Shown here piece after piece: positions 1-7,199 of a DNA stretch of 35,471 nucleotides (positions within the stretch are counted from its first letter, which is position 1; every line of letters begins with the position of its first letter). Position numbers and translations under genes: made by a program. The notes under the pieces are model-generated. The model was not told the origin of the DNA and made no database searches. It saw only the letters and a program-made list of their open reading frames with translations. This DNA comes from Actinobacillus minor NM305 (GTDB lineage Bacteria > Pseudomonadota > Gammaproteobacteria > Enterobacterales > Pasteurellaceae): contig NZ_ACQL01000166.1 in NCBI RefSeq assembly GCF_000175195.1, positions 1 to 35,471 on the forward strand, read 5' to 3'.

Positions 1-43
1 GAGAAATTAAATAAAATTTTGTGCAACTACTACATAAATTTGC

Positions 44-65
44 AAAAAACTGGTTAGAATTAACC
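44..65 (-). terminator. yajQ terminator
   Basis: Read on the minus strand, GGTTA-ATTC-TAACC forms a short hairpin followed by AGTTTTTT, just after the yajQ stop. The hairpin abuts an uptake-signal core (ACCGCTTG on the plus strand at 62-69). The stem is only 5 bp, but its position and T-run fit an intrinsic terminator. Confidence 0.6.
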
Positions 66-78
66 GCTTGAATATCAA

Positions 79-717
<639 letters not shown>

Positions 718-1473
718 TTATCCAAAGTTAATTTGTTCAACTGTGCTTGCATAAAGGACTTTTTGTCTTAATGCTGCAATTTGAATAACTGCAGGTATTG
801 TTACGCGATATGCTGCCCCTGCAATATCTATGGCTGTCCATATTCCTGTAATAGCCCAGCCAATAGGTCCTGTTAAAACAGCCATTGTTCTTGTTAAAGC
901 AGCATTTCCAGCTAAGGATAATCCACGTCCAATTAAGGCTCTTAAAATGGCATTTACAATCATTAAAGTAAGTTGATAAGATTTGAATCCTCCCATTTTA
1001 AAGATTGTTTGAAAAGAACCCAGTAAAACTTGTTTTGTAATTCCCTGTGTATTTTTTATTCCAATTGCGGAAGCTAGTTCTTTAATCTCTTCGGGAGCCA
1101 TTTTCTCTAAAGCATCTTCTAAAATTTTTGAAAGCAAATGCGTTTCTATTTTTTCAACTGTAGAACCTTTATTGTAATTTACCTTCATTTTATCACATAC
1201 ATCCATTAGCACTTCTCTATAAAGAACGCCTTCTCCACCACGAAGTAGTGTCATAAATGTATTTGCACCAAAACACTGAATTTCAGCGGCAATTTCTTTC
1301 CAATACATACTATGTTGAGGATAGAATTTTTTATATTTATCAGACATTGTTAATTCTTCGGTTAATCTAGGATCACCATCTTTGTCGTGGGTAATACAAT
1401 AAACAAGATCATTCAGATCTTCGTCAGAACATTGTGCAAGAAATTCTAAATCAGGATCGTTTCGGTAAGCCAT
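718..1473 (-). CDS. yaaW: YaaW family protein (DUF3944 plus UPF0174)
   Basis: The 251-residue protein resembles E. coli YaaW (about 237 aa). Residues 3-40 (YRNDPDLEFLAQCSDEDL and following) are the DUF3944 motif. Residues about 45-145 are the UPF0174 / ubiquinol-cytochrome-c-chaperone-like part, with FGANTF and LLRGGEGVLYREVL. Residues about 155-240 are hydrophobic and glycine/alanine-rich, ending in YRVTIPAVIQIAALR, which is strongly conserved in YaaW. No function is established for the family. The C-terminal stretch could associate with membrane, but no signal peptide is present. The gene has its own TTGACA-type promoter and terminator and is divergent from a small XRE regulator. Together they look like a self-contained two-gene unit between yajQ and serB. 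Confidence 0.85.
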   Translation of the reverse strand: MAYRNDPDLEFLAQCSDEDLNDLVYCITHDKDGDPRLTEELTMSDKYKKFYPQHSMYWKEIAAEIQCFGANTFMTLLRGGEGVLYREVLMDVCDKMKVNYNKGSTVEKIETHLLSKILEDALEKMAPEEIKELASAIGIKNTQGITKQVLLGSFQTIFKMGGFKSYQLTLMIVNAILRALIGRGLSLAGNAALTRTMAVLTGPIGWAITGIWTAIDIAGAAYRVTIPAVIQIAALRQKVLYASTVEQINFG

Positions 1474-1505
1474 ATAAACCTCAAGATAGTAACTAAAGTA
1501 AACTA

Positions 1506-1534
1506 ATAGTATTTTATATAATATAAAATGTCAA
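1506..1534 (-). promoter_or_regulatory. yaaW sigma-70 promoter with palindromic spacer
   Basis: On the minus strand there is TTGACA (1529-1534), exactly 17 nt, then TACTAT (1506-1511), followed by AGGTTTAT before the yaaW ATG. The whole spacer is a perfect inverted repeat, TTTTATAT-A-ATATAAAA (1512-1528). A dimeric repressor could bind there, and the divergently encoded XRE protein is the obvious candidate. The promoter elements are seen directly; the operator role is inferred. Confidence 0.65.
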
Positions 1535-1556
1535 TTATAGTTATCATTAAGTTGCT

Positions 1557-1562
1557 TATAAT
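1557..1562 (+). promoter_or_regulatory. candidate -10 box of the XRE gene
   Basis: TATAAT sits 40 nt before the ATG at 1602. No good -35 is visible; the expected position (about 1534-1539) is AT-rich. A transcript from here would begin near 1569. That leaves too little leader for the upstream TTG (1563) or ATG (1569) starts and favours translation from 1602. Confidence 0.45.
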
Positions 1563-1601
1563 TTGTTGATGTGTCTAGGTGTCTATTTCAAAATTATCCT
1601 T

Positions 1602-1868
1602 ATGGATGATACAGAAAAAAATACAGCACATCGTTTACGTTATATTTTCGCAAAAAATATGCGTCGTATTCGTCGTTGGAAAGATATTTCACAAGAGGCA
1701 TTAGCATTAAATGCCAATGTAAGCCGTACTTATATTGGTGAAATAGAACGAGGCGAACGATCCGTTTCTATTGATGTAATGGGAAAGATTGCGGATACGT
1801 TAGAAGTTGAGTTATCAGAATTAGTTAAAGAAGAAATTTCTACTGATATATTGCTGAAAACAAAATAG
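1602..1868 (+). CDS. small XRE-family helix-turn-helix regulator
   Basis: The protein has 88 residues if started at the ATG at 1602 (MDDTEKNTAH). An HTH_3/XRE domain fills about residues 10-75, with the recognisable pattern MRRIRRWKDISQEALA, ALNANVSRTYIGEIERGER and IADTLEVELSEL. It is a single-domain protein similar in size and layout to restriction-modification controller (C) proteins and small phage-type repressors, but no restriction genes are nearby. The frame is open upstream to a TTG at 1563 and an ATG at 1569. The start at 1602 is preferred because a -10-like TATAAT lies at 1557-1562. It probably represses itself and the divergent yaaW (inferred from position and palindrome only). Confidence 0.85.
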   Translation: MDDTEKNTAHRLRYIFAKNMRRIRRWKDISQEALALNANVSRTYIGEIERGERSVSIDVMGKIADTLEVELSELVKEEISTDILLKTK

Positions 1869-1901
1869 CCACATCAAGTGAATCTGAGTGGCTATTTTTA
1901 T
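1863..1901 (+). terminator. terminator between XRE gene and serB
   Basis: AATAGCCAC (1864-1872) and GTGGCTATT (1888-1896) form a 9-bp stem followed by TTTTATTT. The stem overlaps the XRE stop codon. The XRE gene and serB converge here, but the serB stop (1902-1904) lies at the T-run and the opposite side lacks a strong T-tract, so it mainly serves the plus strand. Confidence 0.75.
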
Positions 1902-2762
1902 TTATGCTAATAAGCTTTTGGCATTCAACAACAACACCAACGCCTTTAAATCCCCAAAGTTTACCACAAATTCTGCCTGTTCTTGTACTTTTGGTTTTGC
2001 GTGTAAGGCAACGCCAAGGCTGGCCGTTTTTAACATCGGCAAATCATTTGCCCCATCGCCTACCGCAACCCATTGCGATTCAGGAATAGCAAAACGTTCC
2101 GCTAATGATTTTAACGTTTCCGCTTTATATTGGGCATCAACGACTTTTCCTAATACTTGCCCTGTCAGTTTTCCTTCCACAATTTCAAGCTGATTAGATA
2201 CTGCATAATCTAAGCCGTAGGTTTCTTTCAGGTAATCCGCAAAATAATCAAATCCGCCAGAAGCAATGGCTAATGTCCAGCCGTGAGATTTTAGGAGCTG
2301 AACCATCTGCTCAAAGCCGTCCATAAGCGGTAGATTTTCTCGTACTTTTTGCAAAATACTTTCCGGTGCATTTTCTAGCGTGCCAACACGTTTACGCAAA
2401 CTCTGCTCGAAATCCAGCTCACCACGCATTGCACTGGCGGTAATCGCCGACACAATCTCGCCTGTGCCAGCCAGTTTAGCGATTTCATCAATGCACTCAA
2501 TTTTGATTGCCGTTGAATCCATATCCATAACGAGTAGCCCTTGCTGCTCAAGGGTTGGCACTACGTTCAGATCGGCAATATCACATTCCAGCTGTTTTGC
2601 TTGCTCTCTTAATTCGCAAGCGGTCGTATTTGCTGAAAAAAATGCAATTTGATAGCCTAAATAGACCGCTTGTTTTAATAATTTAGCCTGAGTTTGCTGG
2701 CTAAATTGTGCAATTTGGCTTTCGTTTAAGGTTTTTGAATAAATAAAAAAGGTGTTTGCCAT
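1902..2762 (-). CDS. serB: phosphoserine phosphatase
   Basis: SerB hydrolyses L-phosphoserine, the last step of serine synthesis, in the cytosol. The HAD motifs are intact: nucleophile DMDST with Asp80 and Asp82, motif II SGG (Ser168-Gly169), Lys213, and motif III GDGANDLPML with Asp236 and Asp240. At 286 residues it is shorter than E. coli SerB (322), the difference lying in the N-terminal part before the HAD domain, as expected for Pasteurellaceae. AGAGAAACCT precedes the ATG. It is divergent from ytjB, the same arrangement as in E. coli. Confidence 0.95.
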   Translation of the reverse strand: MANTFFIYSKTLNESQIAQFSQQTQAKLLKQAVYLGYQIAFFSANTTACELREQAKQLECDIADLNVVPTLEQQGLLVMDMDSTAIKIECIDEIAKLAGTGEIVSAITASAMRGELDFEQSLRKRVGTLENAPESILQKVRENLPLMDGFEQMVQLLKSHGWTLAIASGGFDYFADYLKETYGLDYAVSNQLEIVEGKLTGQVLGKVVDAQYKAETLKSLAERFAIPESQWVAVGDGANDLPMLKTASLGVALHAKPKVQEQAEFVVNFGDLKALVLLLNAKSLLA

Positions 2763-2840
2763 AGGTTTCTCTTTTTAATAAGTCATTTATGGGAGATAAT
2801 ACGAAAGAATTGTTTATTGTCCATCATTTTATTAAATTTT

Positions 2841-3494
2841 ATGTATATTTCTCGTGAAAAACTGACAAAGACGCTTTTGCTTGGCGGCATTCTTGCAGTG
2901 TGTGTAACGGTGGTGAGTGTCATTTTAAGTGGCGTTAATCAATTTAAAATCGGTTCGCAATTAGCAAGTATTAACCAAGTGTCTAACCTGTCGCATGTTT
3001 TAGTTCGCCAGCAAGCAAATCTGTTTTCTTTGATGTTGATTAAAAATGCCAAAACGGAAGACTTAGTTGAAACACTAGACCGCTTTGCCAAAGAAGATTT
3101 TGTATTAGATGCCAATTTATATGCACCTTCAGGTGTGTTACTCGCCCAAAGCCAAAATGCGATGACATTTAAGGCGCGCTTTAATTCGCCTAATGCAACC
3201 CAACAAATCGTTGAACCGATTTTTGCTAAGGAAGATTTAGTGGGCTTTTTACGTGTAACCTTTGATGCACAATATGGACAAACCACACAGAGCAAAGTCA
3301 ATCAACTGTTTAATCAATTATATGGCGAATTGATTATTCTAGTTTTAGTCGGTGGTTTGATCGCAAGCAGTATTCACTATTACTTACGCCGTAAAGTGGT
3401 TCACATTCATACACAAAATAAAACGGCAACGATTCAGAGTAAAACACAAACACAGCGTTTTCATTCTCGCCGCCGGATTTTCCGCCGTAAGTAA
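2841..3494 (+). CDS. ytjB: YtjB/Smp family membrane protein
   Basis: The protein has 217 residues and matches the E. coli Smp/YtjB pattern. A TM helix at about 10-30 is followed by a periplasmic region that includes VLDANLYAPSG and QQIVEPIF...LVGFLRVTFD. A second TM helix lies at about 162-182, and the cytoplasmic tail is basic, ending RRRIFRRK. The function is unknown; the serB-divergent location is conserved with enterics. The ATG at 2841 starts just before the first membrane segment. A TTG at 2817 in frame would add eight residues, and neither has a strong ribosome-binding site. Confidence 0.82.
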   Translation: MYISREKLTKTLLLGGILAVCVTVVSVILSGVNQFKIGSQLASINQVSNLSHVLVRQQANLFSLMLIKNAKTEDLVETLDRFAKEDFVLDANLYAPSGVLLAQSQNAMTFKARFNSPNATQQIVEPIFAKEDLVGFLRVTFDAQYGQTTQSKVNQLFNQLYGELIILVLVGGLIASSIHYYLRRKVVHIHTQNKTATIQSKTQTQRFHSRRRIFRRK

Positions 3495-3506
3495 TGGCTT
3501 AAATGA

Positions 3507-3534
3507 TTGTAATTTAAGCGTATAAGAGTATAAT
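3507..3534 (+). promoter_or_regulatory. infA promoter
   Basis: TTGTAA (3507-3512), a 16-nt spacer and a perfect TATAAT (3529-3534) lie about 40 nt before infA. This is a sigma-70-type promoter seen directly. Confidence 0.65.
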
Positions 3535-3555
3535 AACGCACATTTTTATGAATAA

Positions 3556-3795
<240 letters not shown>

Positions 3796-3818
3796 GTTCT
3801 AGCGTACATTCTTATCGG

Positions 3819-3847
3819 CTGCATCTTCATGAAGATGCAGTTTTTTT
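3819..3847 (+). terminator. infA terminator
   Basis: CTGCATCTTC and GAAGATGCAG form a nearly loopless 10-bp palindrome (3819-3840) followed by seven Ts. It is a strong intrinsic terminator between infA and metR. Confidence 0.88.
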
Positions 3848-3865
3848 ATCTAGGTTGAGATCTTT

Positions 3866-4792
3866 ATGAAACCCGTTTTTCTTGAACTTCGTCATCTCAA
3901 AACACTCTTAGCGTTAAAAGAAAGTGGTAGTGTTTCACTTGCAGCTAAACGTGTTCATCTCACACAATCGGCACTTTCCCACCAATTAAAGTTGCTAGAA
4001 GAGCAATATGAATTAACGCTGTTTGAGCGCAAAACCCAACCGATCCGCTTCACACCGGCTGGAGAACGTTTGGTTAAATTAGCCTATGAAATCCTGCCTA
4101 AAGTAGTGGACGCAGAGCTAGACTTGGCTCGAGTGAAACAAGGCGAATTGGGTGAATTGAGAATTGCAGTTGAATGCCATACTTGCTTTGATTGGTTAAT
4201 GCCAGCAATGGATTCATTCCGACAAAGTTGGCCTTTAGTTGAGTTAGATATTGTTTCAGGGTTCCACACCGATACTGTCGGTTTATTACTTAGCCATCGT
4301 GCAGATTGGGCGGTTGTTTCAGAAGCAGAACCTACTGAAGGGATTGAGTACCTTCCACTTTTTTCTTATGAAATGGTTGGAATTTGTGCCAAAGATCATC
4401 CCTTAGCCCATAAAGATGTTTGGCAAGCTGAAGATTTTATTGATGAAACGTGGATTACTTATCCTGTGCCGGACGATATGTTAGATTTATTACGTAAAGT
4501 ATTACGCCCAGCAGGTATTACCCCAACACGCCGTACTAGCGAATTAACCATTGCGATTATTCAGTTAGTTGCCAGCAAACGAGGTATTGCAACGTTGCCT
4601 TATTGGGCTGTCAAACCTTATTTGGATAGAGGCTATGTGGTGGCGAAGAAAATTACCGATAGTGGCTTGTATAGTAATCTCTACGGCGCATTCCGAGAAG
4701 GCGATCGCCATCTTGCTTACCTCAATGATTTCCACTCCACCGTAAAATCACAAAGTTTTGCCACTTTACCAAGATTGATGGTATTAGAATAA
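3866..4792 (+). CDS. metR: LysR-type regulator MetR
   Basis: This 308-residue LysR-type regulator closely follows E. coli MetR. The N-terminal winged HTH includes ELRHLKTLLALKESGSVS, the helix LTQSALSHQLKLLEE and PIRFTPAGE. The effector domain (about 90-300) includes IAVECHTCFDWLMPAMDSF and GIATLPYWAVKPY. MetR activates methionine-pathway genes with homocysteine as co-effector. No met biosynthetic gene adjoins it here, so its targets lie elsewhere. It lies between the infA terminator and its own terminator. Confidence 0.9.
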   Translation: MKPVFLELRHLKTLLALKESGSVSLAAKRVHLTQSALSHQLKLLEEQYELTLFERKTQPIRFTPAGERLVKLAYEILPKVVDAELDLARVKQGELGELRIAVECHTCFDWLMPAMDSFRQSWPLVELDIVSGFHTDTVGLLLSHRADWAVVSEAEPTEGIEYLPLFSYEMVGICAKDHPLAHKDVWQAEDFIDETWITYPVPDDMLDLLRKVLRPAGITPTRRTSELTIAIIQLVASKRGIATLPYWAVKPYLDRGYVVAKKITDSGLYSNLYGAFREGDRHLAYLNDFHSTVKSQSFATLPRLMVLE

Positions 4793-4793
4793 T

Positions 4794-4817
4794 CCGCACG
4801 TAATACGTGCGGTTTTT
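4794..4817 (+). terminator. metR terminator
   Basis: CCGCACG (4794-4800) and CGTGCGG (4806-4812) pair around a 5-nt loop and are followed by TTTTT. The terminator begins immediately after the metR stop; the IS200 remnant starts just past it. Confidence 0.85.
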
Positions 4818-4820
4818 AGG

Positions 4821-5360
4821 CTACCCTATAAGGAATACTTCACATGCCCTCAAGGGGCATGTGAAAAACTGACAACCGCACAATAACTCTATGGCATCCC
4901 CCTTAAAGGAGTCTACATATTCTCTCTTCGATAAACTATCCGAAATCATATCTTCCGTCTCTTGATTCCTTATATATTCTTGCACTACCTTCGTGTTTAG
5001 ACCCACTGTACTTACATAATATCCCTTTACCCAAAAATGCCGATTTCCATACTTATATTTTAAATTCGTATGCCTTTCGAATATCATTAGCGATGACTTA
5101 CCTTTCAGATAACCCATAAAACTTAATACTGCCAATTTCGGAGGAATCTTGACTAACATATGAATATAATCTTTCATCGCATGTGTTTCTAGGATTTCTA
5201 CACTTTTGTAAGCACATAACTGCCCTAAAATACCGCCTATATCTACTCACAATTTTCCATAAATTGCCTTTCTTCTATACTTCGGAATAAAGACAATATG
5301 ATACTTACCGTTCTATCTTGTATGTGATAGACTTGAATCGTCATTTGATTTACTTGCCAT
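4821..5360 (-). pseudogene. tnpA: degenerate IS200/IS605-family TnpA transposase
   Basis: Reading from the ATG at 5360 gives MASKSN...LSHTR-stop-NGKYHIVFIPKYRRKA...-stop-VDIGGILGQLC, then an open frame from 5177. Segments such as GYLKGKSSLMIFERH, YKYGNRHFW and VQEYIRNQ are diagnostic of IS200 TnpA (normally about 150 aa). Two in-frame stops, TAG at 5313-5315 (normally Trp) and TGA at 5247-5249, interrupt it. The HUH motif expected as D-H-[IV]-H-M-L reads DYIHML, so a metal-binding histidine is replaced by tyrosine. The presumed catalytic tyrosine in VQEYIRNQ remains. The last residues run through the right-end hairpin. Only the fragment 4821-5177 is open, and it cannot be active. Confidence 0.85.
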
Positions 5361-5365
5361 GACTT

Positions 5366-5425
5366 ATCCTCCTATATTCTAAATTTTGGTTGTCAGCCTT
5401 ATTCATTATAGGAGGATTTTTTTTA
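5366..5425. promoter_or_regulatory. tnpA leader hairpin that hides the ribosome-binding site
   Basis: Arms ATCCTCCTATA (5366-5376) and TATAGGAGGAT (5407-5417) pair perfectly over 11 bp. On the tnpA (minus) strand the second arm carries AGGAGG seven bases before the ATG, so the Shine-Dalgarno is buried in the stem. On the plus strand the stem is followed by eight Ts and would terminate transcription coming out of the element antisense to tnpA. A leader hairpin blocking translation is known for IS200. Confidence 0.7.
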
Positions 5426-5504
5426 TTCTGTTCACCGCTTAAGCTCTTTGATTCCATACGTATAGCGTATGTTTTTTATAGCTAGACTTTGTCTAGCTAT
5501 AATG

Positions 5505-5537
5505 AAAAAGCCCGCTATTTCCATAGCAGGCTTTTTT
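5505..5537. terminator. bidirectional terminator after ilvC
   Basis: AAAAAGCCCGCTA (5505-5517) pairs with TAGCAGGCTTTTT (5524-5536) with one mismatch and has T-tracts on both strands. It ends ilvC and would also stop plus-strand transcription from the IS side. Confidence 0.87.
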
Positions 5538-5548
5538 ATCACTAAAAA

Positions 5549-7030
5549 TTAGTCACCAACAGCAATGCGTTTCATATCTGTCATATAACCACGCAATTCT
5601 TGACCGATTAGTTCAACCGGGTGGTTGCGGATGGCATCGTTAATGTCACGCAAGTACACATTATCGATTTCAACGGTTGGTGTTGGTTCGCCTAAATCGC
5701 CTTTTTGTAACATTGGGATTAATTTCTCAGCTAAGATTGGCGTTGCAACGTGTGAGAATAAGTAGTTACCGTATTCCGCAGTGTCTGAAATAACTACGTT
5801 CATTTCGTATAAACGTTTACGCGCGATAGTGTTTGCGATTAACGGAAGCTCGTGTAATGATTCATAGTATGCAGACTCTTCGTAGATACCGCTTGCAACC
5901 ATTGCATCGAATGCCATTTCAACACCTGCTTTCACCATTGCAACCATCACTACGCCGTTATCAAAGTATTCTTGTTCAGAAATTTTGATACCGTCTGTTT
6001 TTGGTGAATTTTCGAAAGCCGTTTTGCCTGTTTCTTCACGCCATTTTAATAAGTTTGCATCGCCGTTTGCCCAGTCTGCCATCATAGTTGATGAGAACTC
6101 ACCGCTGATGATGTCGTCCATATGTTTTAAATATAAGAAGTTTAACTGTGCTTTGATTTCTTCCGCTAATTCAAAGGCACGGATTTTCGCTGAGTTAGAA
6201 AGACGATCCATCATTAATGTGATACCGCCTTGTTTTAACGCTTCGGTAATGGTTTCCCAACCGTATTGAATTAATTTGCTTGCGTATGCCGGATCTTTAC
6301 CGTCCGCCACTAATTTATCGTAGCACACGATAGAACCTGCTTGTAACATACCGCAAAGGATCGTTTGTTCACCCATTAAGTCAGATTTTACTTCTGCTAC
6401 GAATGAAGACTCTAACACGCCAGCACGGTCGCCACCTGTCGCACTTGCCCACGCTTTTGCAATCGCCATACCTTCGCCTTTCGGGTCATTTTCAGGGTGA
6501 ACTGCGATTAATGTCGGCACACCGAAACCACGTTTATATTCTTCACGCACTTCTGTACCCGGGCATTTTGGTGCCGTCATCACAACGGTGATGTCTTTAC
6601 GAATTTGCTCGCCTTCTTCAACGATGTTGAAACCGTGTGAATAACCAAATGCTGCGCCTTGTTTCATTAATGGCATTACATCTGCCACCACTTTTGAGTG
6701 TTGTTTATCTGGGGTTAAGTTAATCACTAAATCTGCGGTTGGGATTAACTCTTGGTATGTGCCAACTTTAAAACCATTTTCAGATGCACGAGTGAATGAT
6801 GCACGTTTTTCTGCAATTGCTTCTGCACGCAATGCGTAAGCAATATCTAAACCAGAATCACGCATATTTAAACCTTGGTTTAAACCTTGCGCACCACAAC
6901 CTACGATCACGATTTTTTTACCTTTTAAGAAGTTGCAACCGTCAGCGAACTCGCTACGATCCATAAAACGACAACGACCTAATTGGTCAAGTTTTTCACG
7001 TAAGTTTAATGTGTTGAAATAGTTAGCCAT
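5549..7030 (-). CDS. ilvC: ketol-acid reductoisomerase, class II
   Basis: IlvC converts acetolactate or acetohydroxybutyrate to the dihydroxy acid with NADPH and Mg2+, in valine, leucine and isoleucine synthesis. The 493 residues are nearly collinear with the long (class II) E. coli enzyme. The Rossmann motif is IVGCGAQG (42-49), with His132, Lys155 in APKCPG, and metal ligands Asp217 and Glu221 in KSDLMGEQ. A duplicated knotted C-terminal domain follows, with [24 protein letters not shown] precedes the ATG. It is a single-gene unit with a promoter and a likely LysR-type operator upstream; no ilvY is in the window. Confidence 0.97.
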   Translation of the reverse strand: MANYFNTLNLREKLDQLGRCRFMDRSEFADGCNFLKGKKIVIVGCGAQGLNQGLNMRDSGLDIAYALRAEAIAEKRASFTRASENGFKVGTYQELIPTADLVINLTPDKQHSKVVADVMPLMKQGAAFGYSHGFNIVEEGEQIRKDITVVMTAPKCPGTEVREEYKRGFGVPTLIAVHPENDPKGEGMAIAKAWASATGGDRAGVLESSFVAEVKSDLMGEQTILCGMLQAGSIVCYDKLVADGKDPAYASKLIQYGWETITEALKQGGITLMMDRLSNSAKIRAFELAEEIKAQLNFLYLKHMDDIISGEFSSTMMADWANGDANLLKWREETGKTAFENSPKTDGIKISEQEYFDNGVVMVAMVKAGVEMAFDAMVASGIYEESAYYESLHELPLIANTIARKRLYEMNVVISDTAEYGNYLFSHVATPILAEKLIPMLQKGDLGEPTPTVEIDNVYLRDINDAIRNHPVELIGQELRGYMTDMKRIAVGD

Positions 7031-7076
7031 TTTTTATTCCTTATGATTAAAAATAGGGTTTGATTAAATTGGGCGT

Positions 7077-7105
7077 AGTATAACGCAAACGGTTGGTTGC
7101 GTAAA
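7077..7105 (-). promoter_or_regulatory. ilvC promoter
   Basis: On the minus strand TATACT (7077-7082) is preceded by a 17-nt spacer and a poor -35, TTTACG (7100-7105). The weak -35 fits a promoter that needs an activator. Confidence 0.5.
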
Positions 7106-7127
7106 TTGATAATATTGAGAGTTTGTG

Positions 7128-7142
7128 TTGCAATTTATGCAA
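7128..7142. promoter_or_regulatory. candidate IlvY operator
   Basis: TTGCA-ATTTA-TGCAA is a perfect dyad with 5-bp arms upstream of the ilvC -35 region. IlvY, a LysR-type activator of ilvC, recognises TTGCA/TGCAA-type dyads in enterics. Assignment to IlvY is inferred from position and form. Confidence 0.5.
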
Positions 7143-7153
7143 TGTGCATTAGA

Positions 7154-7193
7154 TATAAAAATGCAAGCGGTAGAAAAAATCTTACCGCTTGCA
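7154..7193 (-). terminator. roxA terminator made of paired uptake signals
   Basis: TGCAAGCGGTA (7162-7172) and TACCGCTTGCA (7183-7193) are perfect 11-bp arms that each contain the uptake-signal core. Read on the minus strand, the hairpin follows the roxA stop and ends in TTTTTATAT. Confidence 0.82.
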
Positions 7194-7199
7194 AATCGT

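Larger units (their letters stand above)
4818..5503. mobile_element. IS200-type insertion sequence remnant
   Basis: An element of about 685 bp has the size and architecture of the IS200 group: a single Y1 transposase on the minus strand and hairpins at both ends instead of terminal inverted repeats. The right-end hairpin is CACATGCCC / GGGCATGTG (4841-4849 and 4855-4863). At the left end there are CATACG / CGTATG (5455-5471) and a perfect 11-bp stem TATAGCTAGAC / GTCTAGCTATA (5477-5501). The boundaries are approximate because IS200 makes no target duplication. It sits between the metR and ilvC terminators, where insertion would be harmless. The transposase is broken. Confidence 0.75.

Noticed and set aside
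1563-1601. Longer start (TTG or ATG) for the XRE gene
   Set aside because: A TATAAT at 1557-1562 would leave no leader, and the added residues are hydrophobic and not typical of the HTH family.
4821-5177. 118-codon frame as a stand-alone transposase gene
   Set aside because: It is only the C-terminal part of an IS200 transposase; upstream in-frame stops and a damaged HUH motif show a pseudogene.
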